This document shows, in pieces, positions 17,917 to 28,618 of a stretch of DNA of 64,000 nt (positions are counted from its first letter, which is position 1; every line of letters starts with the position of its first letter). The notes beneath the pieces are model-generated. The model made no database searches. It was not told the DNA's origin and worked only from the letters and a program-made list of their open reading frames with translations. The stretch comes from Labilibaculum sp. K2S (GTDB taxonomy: Bacteria > Bacteroidota > Bacteroidia > Bacteroidales > Marinifilaceae), in NCBI RefSeq assembly GCF_030372765.1, contig NZ_JAUCMW010000008.1:111747-175746 (forward strand). Direction: 5' to 3'. The translations under genes were made by a program, and so were the position numbers.

Positions 17917-17949
17917 TTGCTCCTCAGGTCTTACTTGGGAGCAATTTTG
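17917..17949 (+). terminator. Terminator after rpmF
   Basis: TTGCTCC (17917-17923) pairs with GGAGCAA (17938-17944) and is followed by TTTT. Confidence 0.8.
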
Positions 17950-18110
17950 CTTATTATACAGTTTCATTTTGCAAATTCCAGAGTTATTAAATTGTTTTAA
18001 TCAAATTTTTGGTTGAAGTATAATTTGGTATCTATTTAATTTGTTTAGAATGGATTTCTGTGTAAACAGAACGCTGAATCTATCTGATAAACACTAAGTA
18101 AGCTAGAAGA

Positions 18111-19109
18111 ATGTCAAAAATTAATGCAGTAATAACTGGTGTTGGAGCTTATGTTCCAGACTATGTTCTTACCAATGAGGAATTAAGCACCATGGTTGAT
18201 ACAACCGATGAGTGGATTATGACTCGTATTGGTATTAAGGAAAGAAGAATTCTAAAAGGCGAAGGAAAAGGATCTTCAGATTTGGGAGCAAAAGCTGTTG
18301 AAGAGCTTTTGAAAAAAACCAATACTTCTCCTGAGGATGTTGATTTGTTGATTTGTGCAACAGTAACTCCTGACATGCAATTTCCGGCAACAGCTAATAT
18401 AATTAGCGATAAATTGGGAATTAATGACGCATTTAGTTTTGATTTAAATGCAGGATGTTCGGGATTCTTATTCGCATTGGTTACTGGTTCAAAGTACATT
18501 CAATCAGGGATGTATAAGAAAGTGGTAATTGTTGGTGCTGAAAAAATGTCATCAATTGTTGATTATACAGATCGTCAGACTTGCCCGATATTCGGTGATG
18601 GTGCGGCAGCAGTAATGTTGGAACCAACTACCGAAAACATTGGTATTATTGATGAAATGCTGCATACTCAAGGATTCGGCAGAAAACATCTGCATCAAAA
18701 AGCTGGTGGATCTTGCAGACCGGCGAGTCATGAAACCGTTGATGCCCGAGAGCATTTCATCTATCAGGAGGGAAATCATGTATTTAAGCATGCCGTTTCC
18801 AATATGGCAGATGTTTCCGTTGAAATGATGGAAAAACACAACATGACCGCGGATGATTTAGCGTGGTTGGTGCCCCATCAGGCGAATAATCGTATTATTG
18901 AAGCCACAGCAAAACGAATGGGATTGGCGAAAGAGAAAGTAATGATCAATATCCAAAAATACGGAAACACTACTTCGGCAACTATTCCTTTGTGTTTATG
19001 GGAGTGGGAAAACCAATTGAATAAAGGTGATAACATTATCCTTTCAGGATTTGGAGCCGGGTTTACCTGGGGCTCTATTCTTTTGAAATGGGGTTACAAT
19101 CCTAAATAA
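18111..19109 (+). CDS. fabH: Beta-ketoacyl-ACP synthase III
   Basis: Starts fatty acid synthesis by condensing an acyl-CoA primer with malonyl-ACP. The Cys-His-Asn triad is visible: Cys116 in [10 protein letters not shown], His in [11 protein letters not shown], Asn in [12 protein letters not shown]-terminal [15 protein letters not shown] and C-terminal [11 protein letters not shown] also match. Length 332 is typical. It follows yceD-rpmF after 230 bases and a terminator, so it probably has its own promoter; plsX, often found in this spot in other phyla, is absent. Confidence 0.96.
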   Translation: MSKINAVITGVGAYVPDYVLTNEELSTMVDTTDEWIMTRIGIKERRILKGEGKGSSDLGAKAVEELLKKTNTSPEDVDLLICATVTPDMQFPATANIISDKLGINDAFSFDLNAGCSGFLFALVTGSKYIQSGMYKKVVIVGAEKMSSIVDYTDRQTCPIFGDGAAAVMLEPTTENIGIIDEMLHTQGFGRKHLHQKAGGSCRPASHETVDAREHFIYQEGNHVFKHAVSNMADVSVEMMEKHNMTADDLAWLVPHQANNRIIEATAKRMGLAKEKVMINIQKYGNTTSATIPLCLWEWENQLNKGDNIILSGFGAGFTWGSILLKWGYNPK

Positions 19110-19137
19110 AACAATAACTAAGTAAGAATATAATCAG

Positions 19138-19163
19138 GCCTCCAATTTGGAGGCTTTTTTTTT
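19138..19163 (+). terminator. Terminator after fabH
   Basis: GCCTCCAA/TTGGAGGC with a 1-base centre, followed by nine T residues. Confidence 0.93.
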
Positions 19164-19206
19164 CTTGGAATCGTTTTAAAAGAATGGTTTTCTTCAACCA
19201 AATTTT

Positions 19207-19214
19207 TATATTTG
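19207..19214 (+). promoter_or_regulatory. Bacteroidota -7 element ahead of bactofilin and the atp genes
   Basis: TATATTTG matches TAnnTTTG and lies after the fabH terminator, about 190 bases before the bactofilin start. It is the best promoter candidate I see for the bactofilin-atpZ group. Confidence 0.4.
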
Positions 19215-19402
19215 TATGGCTTACAAAGAGAACTGTAAGCTCTTTTTTAATTCGAAAATACTTTTTTTTATAAAATTGAGTTGATTTACTATTACTGATG
19301 AAATTAATGTAACTGAAGCTTTTAAAAGGTGGTGACATGACAGTTTCATAAGTGTCGGCAGTATTTAACCACTCAGATTTATAAATTCAATATGATATTA
19401 AC

Positions 19403-19792
19403 ATGTTTAGCAAAAAAGATAAAATGAGCAAAAACAATGAAGTACAACCAACCGCAGTGAATTTGATCTGCGATGGAACATCCATAACCGGGGATATTCA
19501 AGCATCAAGAGATATTCGAATTGATGGATTCCTAAATGGGAAAATGAAGGTAAATGGAAAAGTTGTTGTGGGAAATACCGGTAAAATTCAAGGAGATATT
19601 CATTGTAAAACAATCGACGTTTCCGGAATGGTAGAAGGCAATATTATTGCTTCAGAAATGGTCAATTTAAAAAATACTGCAATTATTCATGGAAATATAA
19701 CTACCGATAAAATTTCTGTTGAGCCGGGAGCCAAATTTACCGGATCGTGTAAAATGGGCGAGCCAGTTCCAAAAAAAGATGAAAAAAAGTAA
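19403..19792 (+). CDS. Bactofilin (polymer-forming cytoskeletal protein)
   Basis: Small cytoskeletal protein that self-assembles into filaments through a right-handed beta-helix. The central region shows the repeating glycine-spaced pattern of the fold: TSITGDIQASRDIRIDGFL, VGNTGKIQGDI, VSGMVEGNII and IHGNITTDKI. Short disordered, charged tails flank it. Length 129 is usual. The 3' end overlaps atpZ by 14 bases, so it appears to be the first gene of the ATP synthase transcription unit. A second ATG at 19424 is an alternative start. Confidence 0.93.
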   Translation: MFSKKDKMSKNNEVQPTAVNLICDGTSITGDIQASRDIRIDGFLNGKMKVNGKVVVGNTGKIQGDIHCKTIDVSGMVEGNIIASEMVNLKNTAIIHGNITTDKISVEPGAKFTGSCKMGEPVPKKDEKK

Positions 19793-20021
19793 CAAGGATC
19801 ACAAAAGCTCCTTCGAAAAGCGAAAGCAGCAAACGACCAGTTTGGCAAAATATTCCGGTCTGGCATTTCAAATGATTGCCATCATTCTTTTGGTATTATT
19901 TGGAGGGTTTCAGTTAGATAAGTATTTGGAAAATGAATTTCCACTATTCACAATTATCGGAGCTTTTGGAGGTGTTGTATTATCCTTGTATTTTGCGTTA
20001 AAAGATTTGTTGAAAAAATAA
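19779..20021 (+). CDS. AtpZ/AtpI family protein
   Basis: Small membrane protein found ahead of F-type ATP synthase genes; relatives help c-ring assembly or Mg/Ca transport. I start it at ATG 19779 (MKKSNKDHKSSFEKRK), giving 80 residues. A basic N-terminus is followed by two hydrophobic helices, LAFQMIAIILLVLFGGFQL and FTIIGAFGGVVLSLYFAL, the standard AtpZ hairpin. It overlaps the bactofilin gene by 14 bases and is followed by another small membrane gene and atpB. Confidence 0.85.
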   Translation: MKKSNKDHKSSFEKRKQQTTSLAKYSGLAFQMIAIILLVLFGGFQLDKYLENEFPLFTIIGAFGGVVLSLYFALKDLLKK

Positions 20022-20043
20022 TCGGACGCATATAAATTCGAAT

Positions 20044-20436
20044 ATGGAAAAATCAATTAAAAAGTACATTCGAAACTTAGGAATTATTTCCGCAGCAATA
20101 TTAGTCATCTCGGTTCTAATGTATTTGACTCTGTTAAAACCATGGTTCAACTATGTTTTTCCTTTTGTTATATTGTACTTTTTTCTGATTAGTTCCTTTC
20201 AGCACTATAAGTTGATAAAAACAGCAAAGGATAATCCTCGGGTTTTCAATACAAACTATATGGCATGGTTTGGAATAAAGTTATTTTCACATCTTAGTTT
20301 TGTAATCATTTACGTTTTACTGGATCGTTCACAAGCACTGAGTTTTGTGCTGTTTTTTGGTTTTTGCTATGTGGTATATACAGTTTATGATGTTGTGTCT
20401 TTATCCAATACTTTAAAGTCTGGAAATGTTAAATGA
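20044..20436 (+). CDS. Small four-helix membrane protein of the atp cluster
   Basis: A 130-residue protein with four predicted membrane helices (LGIISAAILVISVLMYLTLL, VFPFVILYFFLISSF, LFSHLSFVIIYVLL, LSFVLFFGFCYVVYTV). It sits 22 bases after atpZ and before atpB, the position of AtpI-like proteins, but I do not recognise a named family in its sequence. A role in ATP synthase assembly is inferred only from context. Confidence 0.65.
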   Translation: MEKSIKKYIRNLGIISAAILVISVLMYLTLLKPWFNYVFPFVILYFFLISSFQHYKLIKTAKDNPRVFNTNYMAWFGIKLFSHLSFVIIYVLLDRSQALSFVLFFGFCYVVYTVYDVVSLSNTLKSGNVK

Positions 20437-20681
20437 TTTTAAAAAGTCACATGCAATAGTTTTTTTATTAAATTTGGAAGTCAAAATTAAAACCGGTTGG
20501 TTATTAGTTTAAAGAGCAAGTAATAAACGAATGAGTTATCATTCCTAAAAAATATTGTTAATGCAATTGGTTTTGTATTAACATTTTAACCAAACGGATC
20601 GAATAAATTCTAAATCAGTTGATTTGGATTTTGTCTCAAACCAAGTTATTTGGTATCTGTTACAAAGTAAGTCGTTTACGT

Positions 20682-22087
<1,406 letters not shown>

Positions 22088-22096
22088 TAGTATTAT

Positions 22097-22136
22097 CCAC
22101 AATTTGCCATAAGAGATTGTCTGCGGCAAATTGTGG
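22097..22136 (+). repeat. Perfect 12-bp stem-loop at the atpE-atpF junction
   Basis: 22097-22108 (CCACAATTTGCC) is fully complementary to 22125-22136, with a 16-base loop. There is no T run after it, so it is more like an RNA-stabilising or processing hairpin than a terminator. Confidence 0.8.
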
Positions 22137-22186
22137 AATCTATTTGGATGTTAACGTCACTTAAAGGTGAATTAAAATAGAATATC

Positions 22187-22681
22187 ATGGGCTTGGTAAC
22201 ACCTGAATTAGGAACTTTTATATGGATGCTTTTGGCATTTGCCATTGTATTATTTATCCTGAAAAAGTTTGCTTGGAAACCAATATTAAGTGCATTAAAA
22301 GAGCGGGAAGAATCTATTGAAGGTGCTCTTCGTTCTGCTGAACGTGCTAAGGAAGAAATGGCAGCATTACAAGCCGACAACGAAAGAATTCTTCAGGAGG
22401 CAAGAAAAGAGCGTGAGGCAATGCTTAAAGAGGCAAAAGAGATGGGCGGGAAGTTGGTTAGTGAAGCCAAACAAAAAGCGACTCTTGAGGCTGATAAAGT
22501 AATAGAATCGGCACGAATAAACATTGAGAGTGAAAAATCGGCTGCTTTAAATGAAATCAAAGCTCAGGTTGCAATTCTTTCTGTTGAAATTGCAGAGAAA
22601 ATTCTCCGTCAGCAATTTGCTGATGATCAGCAGCAAAAAGATTACTTCAAAAAGCTAATGGACGAAGTAAAGTTGAATTAG
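22187..22681 (+). CDS. atpF: F0F1 ATP synthase subunit b
   Basis: Peripheral stalk subunit, 164 residues. One N-terminal membrane helix (LGTFIWMLLAFAIVLFILKKF) is followed by a long charged helix rich in Glu, Lys and Ala that forms the coiled coil. The C-terminal VAILSVEIAEKILRQQF is the part that contacts delta. It sits in the usual c-b-delta order, with atpH 61 bases downstream. Confidence 0.95.
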   Translation: MGLVTPELGTFIWMLLAFAIVLFILKKFAWKPILSALKEREESIEGALRSAERAKEEMAALQADNERILQEARKEREAMLKEAKEMGGKLVSEAKQKATLEADKVIESARINIESEKSAALNEIKAQVAILSVEIAEKILRQQFADDQQQKDYFKKLMDEVKLN

Positions 22682-22685
22682 TAAA

Positions 22686-22722
22686 TGAGAGTACGGGAGT
22701 CTAGTTGAATCTCAGATCTCAC
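22686..22722 (+). repeat. Imperfect dyad at the atpF-atpH junction
   Basis: TGAGA (22686-22690) pairs with TCTCA near 22717, and a GGGAG/CTC inner pairing can extend it. The stem is imperfect. It resembles other degenerate GAGTCT-type intergenic sequences. Confidence 0.45.
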
Positions 22723-22742
22723 ATCTAATAATCTAAAAGAAT

Positions 22743-23291
22743 ATGAACGAAAGTAAAATCTCGGTTCGTTATGCCAAAGCTCTTTTTGAATTAGGAAAAG
22801 AGAAGAACTTAATTGAGTCCGTAATTAAAGATATTCAGCTGGTTGATGAGGTTTGTAAAACAATGCCTGAATTTTGGCTTATGGTTGAAAGTCCTGTTGT
22901 TAAAACTTCTCAGAAACGAACTTCGGTTAAGCTGATATTTGGTGATAAAATAAATCCGGTCAGTCTTAATTTTTTAGATTTGGTGGTGCAAAATCGTCGT
23001 GAAATTTATCTGAAGGATATTTCTCGGAATTTTCTGGCATTATGTCGTAAAGACAAGGGGATTTTATCGGCAACACTTACATCTGCATCAGCTATTGAGA
23101 AAGAAAGCAATCGTAAATTGAGTGAATTATTGTCAAAATCTTTCAATGCAAAAATTGAATTGCAGGAAGTGGTTGATAAAGAAATTATTGGTGGATTTGT
23201 GCTTCGAATTGAAGATCAGCAACTGGATGCGAGTGTAAGTAATCAGTTGAATCTAATTAAGCGAGAATTGCTTTCAAATCATATGAAATGA
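22743..23291 (+). CDS. atpH: F0F1 ATP synthase subunit delta
   Basis: Joins the peripheral stalk to the top of the alpha/beta ring. The 182 residues begin with the typical ISVRYAKALFELGKEK, and the C-terminal part carries the conserved LQEVVDKEIIGGFVLRIED. It lies between atpF and atpA in the standard order. A long AAGTACTT-type hairpin separates it from atpA. Confidence 0.95.
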   Translation: MNESKISVRYAKALFELGKEKNLIESVIKDIQLVDEVCKTMPEFWLMVESPVVKTSQKRTSVKLIFGDKINPVSLNFLDLVVQNRREIYLKDISRNFLALCRKDKGILSATLTSASAIEKESNRKLSELLSKSFNAKIELQEVVDKEIIGGFVLRIEDQQLDASVSNQLNLIKRELLSNHMK

Positions 23292-23296
23292 AAATG

Positions 23297-23398
23297 AGTT
23301 AGAAGTACTTAAAGTTAAAAGTACTTAAAGTGTAGGGTATCTTATACTTACTACTTTAGGCACTTTAAATACTTTAGACACTCTAAATACTTTAAACT
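23297..23398 (+). repeat. Long AAGTACTT-word hairpin at the atpH-atpA junction
   Basis: Degenerate 6-8 base words (AAGTACTT, AAAGTT, AAAGTG) fill the left arm (23297-23332); their near-complements (CACTTTAAATACTTTAG and similar) fill the right arm (23361-23398). The arms can pair over most of about 36 positions with mismatches. The same words recur at the atpD-atpC junction. Confidence 0.7.
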
Positions 23399-23416
23399 TG
23401 AACAAATAAATTAAAT

Positions 23417-25018
23417 ATGGCTAGTATTAAACCTGCAGAAGTTTCGGAAATCCTAAAGCAGCAATTACAAGGATTAAAAACCGAGGCAGAACTGGAAGAA
23501 GTCGGAACCGTATTGCAAGTTGGGGATGGTATCGCCCGCATCTACGGTTTATCGCACGCTGAATCCAATGAGTTGATTGAATTCCAAAATGGCGTTTTAG
23601 GTATTGTATTGAACCTCGAAGAGGACAATGTCGGAGCTGTTCTTTTGGGAGAAACTCAAGGAATTAAAGAGGGTGATATTGTAAAGCGCACCAAGCGAAT
23701 AGCCTCAATCAATGTTGGTGAGGGAATGTTAGGACGTGTAATCAATACCATTGGTGAGCCTCTTGATGGAAAAGGTGAAATAAAAGGGGTGACATACGAA
23801 ATGCCATTGGAACGTAAAGCTCCCGGGGTACTTTATCGTGAGCCGGTAACAGAGCCTTTACAAACGGGATTAAAGTCGATTGATGCGATGATTCCTATTG
23901 GACGTGGACAGCGTGAGTTAATTATTGGTGACCGTCAGACTGGTAAAACAGCAATTGCAATTGATACCATCATTAATCAAAAGGAATTTTACGACAAAGG
24001 AGAGCCGGTTTACTGTATCTATGTAGCCATAGGACAGAAGGGTTCTACTGTAGCCAATATCGCCAGAACACTTGAGGAGCACGGAGCTATGGCCTATACG
24101 GTTATTGTGATGGCAACAGCAGCCGATCCGGCAGCATTGCAGTTTTATGCACCATTTGCAGGAGCTTCTATTGGAGAGTTTTTCCGCGATACAGGTCGTC
24201 CAGCTTTAATTATTTATGATGATTTATCGAAACAAGCGGTATCATACCGTGAGGTTTCTCTGCTACTTCGTCGTCCACCAGGACGTGAAGCATATCCAGG
24301 TGATATATTTTATCTGCACTCAAGATTGTTAGAACGTGCAGCTAAAATTATTAGTTCAGATGATATCGCCCGTCAGATGAATGATTTGCCTGATAGTATG
24401 AAAAATGCCAGGGATGAGAATGGTGAATCGATTATTAAAGGAGGTGGTTCTTTAACTGCTCTGCCAATTATCGAAACTCAGGCTGGTGATGTATCGGCAT
24501 ACATTCCAACCAATGTAATTTCGATTACCGATGGTCAAATCTTTTTGGAATCAGATCTTTTTAATGCGGGTATTCGTCCAGCAATTAACGTAGGTATCTC
24601 GGTATCTCGTGTGGGTGGTAACGCTCAGATCAAATCGATGAAGAAAGTAGCCGGTACTTTGAAGCTGGATCAGGCTCAATATCGTGAATTAGAGGCTTTT
24701 TCCAAGTTTGGTTCTGATATGGATGCTGCAACCCGTTCTGTTTTAGATAAAGGCTCGAAGAACGTAGAGATCTTAAAACAGGGACAATATTCACCTTACA
24801 CAGTTGATAAGCAGATCGCGATTTTGTACTGCGGATCACAAGGATTATTGCGTAATGTTCCTGTAAATAAAGTGAAAGAATTTGAAATTGAATTTCTTGA
24901 CTTTATGGCCATGAAGCACAAAGATGTTTTAGCTGAGCTGGGATCGGGAAAATATACTCAGGAAGCACAGGATATCATGAAATCCGTTGTTGCTGAGTTA
25001 TCTGCGAAATATAAATAA
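23417..25018 (+). CDS. atpA: F0F1 ATP synthase subunit alpha
   Basis: Non-catalytic nucleotide-binding subunit of the F1 head, 533 residues. Walker A is GDRQTGKTA, followed by the region [20 protein letters not shown] and the conserved [20 protein letters not shown]. The N-terminal sequence [10 protein letters not shown] contacts delta. Length and motifs are complete. It precedes atpG after 71 bases with a dyad. Confidence 0.98.
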   Translation: MASIKPAEVSEILKQQLQGLKTEAELEEVGTVLQVGDGIARIYGLSHAESNELIEFQNGVLGIVLNLEEDNVGAVLLGETQGIKEGDIVKRTKRIASINVGEGMLGRVINTIGEPLDGKGEIKGVTYEMPLERKAPGVLYREPVTEPLQTGLKSIDAMIPIGRGQRELIIGDRQTGKTAIAIDTIINQKEFYDKGEPVYCIYVAIGQKGSTVANIARTLEEHGAMAYTVIVMATAADPAALQFYAPFAGASIGEFFRDTGRPALIIYDDLSKQAVSYREVSLLLRRPPGREAYPGDIFYLHSRLLERAAKIISSDDIARQMNDLPDSMKNARDENGESIIKGGGSLTALPIIETQAGDVSAYIPTNVISITDGQIFLESDLFNAGIRPAINVGISVSRVGGNAQIKSMKKVAGTLKLDQAQYRELEAFSKFGSDMDAATRSVLDKGSKNVEILKQGQYSPYTVDKQIAILYCGSQGLLRNVPVNKVKEFEIEFLDFMAMKHKDVLAELGSGKYTQEAQDIMKSVVAELSAKYK

Positions 25019-25020
25019 TT

Positions 25021-25083
25021 AACGATTAGTAATTGATAATAAGGCAGATAGCTCATCAATTATTAATTGATCATTGCTAATTA
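25021..25083 (+). repeat. Imperfect inverted repeat at the atpA-atpG junction
   Basis: Words such as GATTAGTAATTGATAAT on the left have near-complements (ATTAATTGATCATTGCTAAT) on the right, giving a long AT-rich imperfect hairpin. Confidence 0.5.
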
Positions 25084-25089
25084 GAATAA

Positions 25090-25962
25090 ATGGCTAATTT
25101 AAAAGAAATTCGTACTCGTATTTCATCGGTACAGAAAACCAAACAGGTTACTGCAGCGATGAAAATGGTTTCTGCTGCCAAATTAAAAAAGGCTCAGGAT
25201 GCTATTGTGCAAATTCGTCCATTCGCAGCTAAGCTTCATGAGATTTTATCGGACCTAACTGGAAGTTTGACTAATTCTGATGAAAATTTATACGGTGTGG
25301 AAAGAAAGCCTGAAAAGGTTTTGTTGATTGCAATAAGTTCTAACAAGGGCTTATGTGGTGGATTTAATGCAAATGTAATTAAGCAGGTTACTATTTTGGC
25401 TGAAACTACCTATGCTGAACAAAATCAGCGAGGTTCACTGCACATATTGGCAATTGGAAAGCAAGGATTTGAAATTCTTCGTAAGCATTTCAATGTTGTT
25501 GGAGAACACAATCATGTGTACGATAACTTGAACTTTGAAAGTGTTTCGACTATTGCTTCTTTAGTTATGAAGGAGTTTGTAGAAGGAAAATATGACAGAG
25601 TAGAATTAGTTTACAATCAGTTTAAAAATGCGGGAGTACAAATTTTAACAACCGAGCAGTTTTTGCCTGTTGTTCAGCCCGAAGGGGATATGAGCAGTCA
25701 GACTGAATATATTTTTGAACCAAATCAGGAAGAAATTTTAGATGAATTGATTCCAAGATCTTTACGAACACAATTTTTTAAGGCAATGTTGGATTCCTTT
25801 GCATCCGAGCACGGAGCAAGAATGACGGCAATGCATAAGGCAACAGATAATGCTTCTGATTTAATTCAGGATCTGAATCTGACCTACAACAAAGCTCGTC
25901 AGGCTGCAATTACGAATGAAATTTCGGAGATTGTATCCGGAGCTGATGCTTTGGCTAACTAA
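25090..25962 (+). CDS. atpG: F0F1 ATP synthase subunit gamma
   Basis: Central rotor shaft, 290 residues. The N-terminal helix LKEIRTRISSVQKTKQVT and the C-terminal helix MHKATDNASDLIQDLNL with YNKARQAAITNEISEIVSGA form the coiled coil; the SSNKGLCGGFNANV block is conserved. It is the last gene of this atp segment and is followed by a terminator, so atpD-atpC must be transcribed separately. Confidence 0.97.
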   Translation: MANLKEIRTRISSVQKTKQVTAAMKMVSAAKLKKAQDAIVQIRPFAAKLHEILSDLTGSLTNSDENLYGVERKPEKVLLIAISSNKGLCGGFNANVIKQVTILAETTYAEQNQRGSLHILAIGKQGFEILRKHFNVVGEHNHVYDNLNFESVSTIASLVMKEFVEGKYDRVELVYNQFKNAGVQILTTEQFLPVVQPEGDMSSQTEYIFEPNQEEILDELIPRSLRTQFFKAMLDSFASEHGARMTAMHKATDNASDLIQDLNLTYNKARQAAITNEISEIVSGADALAN

Positions 25963-26004
25963 TGCCATTTTAAAGACCATATTTAAACGATTTATAATTG
26001 TTGC

Positions 26005-26033
26005 AAGCTCACCTTAGGGTGGGCTTTTTTTGT
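26005..26033 (+). terminator. Terminator after atpG
   Basis: AAGCTCACC pairs with GGTGGGCTT (one T-G pair) around a short loop and is followed by seven T residues. Confidence 0.88.
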
Positions 26034-26362
26034 GCAGATAAAGGGAGAAAATGAATTAAAGGTGGATGCGAAATATGAGCCACAGGAATTGACAGCAATT
26101 AGTGGCTGGTTGCCAAGCCATAAAAATTCAATCTTTTCAAAATTGATTTTGATGTATTTCTTTGATAATTGTATTTAATCAAATGAAAAAGGATAGAACG
26201 CATCCTGTTGGAGGAGATAAATTGGGTTGCAAATATTAGTTCCGACACAGTGCCACTTACCAAATAAGTTTATAGTTAGATTTCAGATGGCATGGGACTG
26301 ATTCTTTAAAATCCCTGAGACTCTTGATATACCAGATTGTTCTGATGGCGAAAAAGGACAAA
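26034..26362. other. Gene-free stretch between atpG and the Na/Pi cotransporter
   Basis: About 330 bases between two convergent terminators. No open reading frame with coding character, RNA gene or repeat was recognised. The composition is less AT-biased than other gaps, so it could be a decayed gene, but no similarity was seen. Confidence 0.4.
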
Positions 26363-26392
26363 AAAAATCCTCATCCCAAATGGATGAGGATC
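26363..26392 (-). terminator. Terminator after the Na/Pi cotransporter
   Basis: ATCCTCATCC (26367-26376) pairs perfectly with 26382-26391; on the minus strand seven T residues follow. Confidence 0.92.
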
Positions 26393-26435
26393 AATTGTAT
26401 TCTAAAATCTGATGGTTAAAGTGCCAGCATCTGAA

Positions 26436-28130
26436 TTATTCTTTTATCTCGTGAAGAGCTTCGCTTACGTTGATACAGAAATCACCAATTTTTTCACATT
26501 CTGAGAATATATCGTTGTAAATAATACCTGCCTGGTATTTGTATTTATGTTCCTCTACATTGTTTAAATGTTCAGTTTTCAGCAAAGTTCTGTAATCGTT
26601 TATTTCGCGTTCAATTTCCCATGCCTTCTTAATATTCACTTCGGTAAATTCCATTTTTGTGTTTTCGTGCATCACATTAAGAGCATCGTCAACTAAAACG
26701 AACATATTGTTGATATTATCTCTTAATTCCTGAGGGAACCACGCTTTTTGTTCACGTTTCCTCTTCATTGCTTTGGCAAGATTTAAAATCGAGTCACCAA
26801 CACTTTCAATATCACTTACCATCTTAAAATAAGCACGTACTCTTTCCGAGTTTTCTGAACTTAGGCGGGTTTCAGATACTTTGGCAAGGAAGTTGGCAAT
26901 TTCCACTTCCATATCATCACTCTCATCTTCTCTTTTGTCAATTTTTTCGAAAAGCTTATTGAAAGTTTTATCATTGGTTTCGTTAAATGCCTGCTTGGTA
27001 TAGCTAAACATTTTCTTTGTGCTTTTTACGTAGGTACTAATTTCTTTTTTAGCCAAAAACAGGGATGCTTCTGGAGTTGAAAGAGTTCCTGTTTTAATAT
27101 GCTGAAGTTTGAATTCCTCTTCTACATCCTCCCGAACAGGAACCAGTTTGGTAACTACTTTTACGATGAAGTTGGCAAACCAAATTAGGAATACTACATT
27201 AAGTATGTTGAATCCGGTATGAAATAATGACAAAGAAATTGGTACAGCAACTGTGCTTGTAAATGGATCGCCACCACCAAGAATAGTCATATTGACCCAA
27301 GCAACCATTTTTAAGAAAAACGGCAACGTAATCAGCATCCACATCACACCAAAAGTATTAAAGATTAGATGGGCTCTTGCAGCTCTTTTAGCTGAAGTGT
27401 TGGCAATCATTGCGGCAAGATTCGCTGTAATGGTCGTCCCAATATTCTCTCCCAATACCATTGCGGCAGCCATTTCGAAACTAATCCACCCACTATTACA
27501 CATTACTAAGGTAAGTGCCATGGTGGCCGACGATGATTGAATTAAAATAGTAAGAAGAGTTCCGATAGCCAAAAATAGTAAGGTAGAAGCAAATCCCATG
27601 TCCGTATAACTGGTCAGGAAATTTAGAATTTCAGGATTATTTTTGATATCAGGCATTGAAGTTTTAAGAAATTGCAAGCCTATAAAAAGCAAAGCAAATC
27701 CCATGATCAATTCACCCCAGTTCTTCTTTGTGCGGTTTTTTGAAAAAAGGAATGGAAGAGCTAAACCTATTAAAGGCAAAGATATTGCACTCATACTAAC
27801 CTTAAATCCCAAAAGGGAGATTAACCAGGCAGTAACCGTAGTACCGATATTGGCACCCATAATCACTCCTATCGATTCTGCCAGCGATAACAGCCCGGCA
27901 TTTACAAAGCTAACCACCATTACGGTTGTTGCTGATGACGACTGAATAAGGGCAGTAATTAACACTCCGGTCATTACACCTTTAAATCGATTGGAAGTCA
28001 TTGCTGCGAGAATAGTTCGCATTTTGTCTCCGGCAACTTGTTGAAGAGCTTCACTCATCAATTTCATTCCGTAAAGGAATAAGCCTAAAGATCCTATAAG
28101 CGTTAAAATATCGGTCAATCCGTAATTCAT
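26436..28130 (-). CDS. Na/Pi cotransporter family protein with PhoU-like domain
   Basis: Sodium-dependent phosphate transporter of 564 residues. The membrane domain (residues about 1-330) has two inverted halves, each with the QSSSAT signature: LIQSSSATTVMVVSF and LIQSSSATMALTLV, each followed by an ANIGTT or ENIGTT loop. The C-terminal 200 residues are helical and PhoU-like, thought to regulate flux. It stands alone on the minus strand within the split atp region. A TATTTTTG promoter element lies 51 bases upstream. Confidence 0.93.
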   Translation of the reverse strand: MNYGLTDILTLIGSLGLFLYGMKLMSEALQQVAGDKMRTILAAMTSNRFKGVMTGVLITALIQSSSATTVMVVSFVNAGLLSLAESIGVIMGANIGTTVTAWLISLLGFKVSMSAISLPLIGLALPFLFSKNRTKKNWGELIMGFALLFIGLQFLKTSMPDIKNNPEILNFLTSYTDMGFASTLLFLAIGTLLTILIQSSSATMALTLVMCNSGWISFEMAAAMVLGENIGTTITANLAAMIANTSAKRAARAHLIFNTFGVMWMLITLPFFLKMVAWVNMTILGGGDPFTSTVAVPISLSLFHTGFNILNVVFLIWFANFIVKVVTKLVPVREDVEEEFKLQHIKTGTLSTPEASLFLAKKEISTYVKSTKKMFSYTKQAFNETNDKTFNKLFEKIDKREDESDDMEVEIANFLAKVSETRLSSENSERVRAYFKMVSDIESVGDSILNLAKAMKRKREQKAWFPQELRDNINNMFVLVDDALNVMHENTKMEFTEVNIKKAWEIEREINDYRTLLKTEHLNNVEEHKYKYQAGIIYNDIFSECEKIGDFCINVSEALHEIKE

Positions 28131-28180
28131 AACTTATTTAGTTTATTTGTTTTTCAATAGATTAGTAGCTGTTAAGGCCG

Positions 28181-28188
28181 CAAAAATA
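28181..28188 (-). promoter_or_regulatory. Bacteroidota -7 element for the Na/Pi cotransporter
   Basis: The minus strand reads TATTTTTG, about 50 bases before the ATG at 28130. Confidence 0.5.
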
Positions 28189-28618
28189 GAAGATATTTGC
28201 AAAACCTCTAATTTTTTATCGTGTTAATTGAGTATTAAGAAAAGGTAAAAATAAGATTCGGAAAATGTTACAATAAAATAATAATGGAATTTTTTATAGA
28301 TTTTTAACGCTTCCAAATCGTTTTGATAGTAAGTTGATTGTGTGTTGCCTTGCATCTGGAAAGTTGAGTTTCGTATTCAATTTTTGACGAAATTTGTGAA
28401 TAATTGAGATGAAATCATCTAAAACACGACTATTTTTGGTAATTAATTTATTAAAAACCAGATGGTTTCATTGAATTTATATAATTTTGAACATTAATAC
28501 CGCCAACAGATGCGTATTAGGATTCGGTACAATCATCATCTTTTGATAAAATGATTATAAGTCGTATTTTCGCCGGAATCTAAAAATAAAAACGAGATCT
28601 CTTTAGCAGGATAATAGT
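28189..28618. other. Intergenic region between divergent nptA-like and MMPL genes
   Basis: About 430 AT-rich bases with no credible gene. A TATTTTTG at 28431-28438 on the plus strand is a possible promoter element for the MMPL gene. Nothing else was recognised. Confidence 0.4.

Noticed and set aside
17692..18111. Missing plsX between rpmF and fabH
   Set aside because: The yceD-rpmF-fabH order without plsX is, as far as I recall, normal in Bacteroidota, so it is not a deletion.
27253..27945. Long open frames opposite the Na/Pi cotransporter gene
   Set aside because: They mirror the two duplicated membrane halves on the other strand and have no independent coding support.
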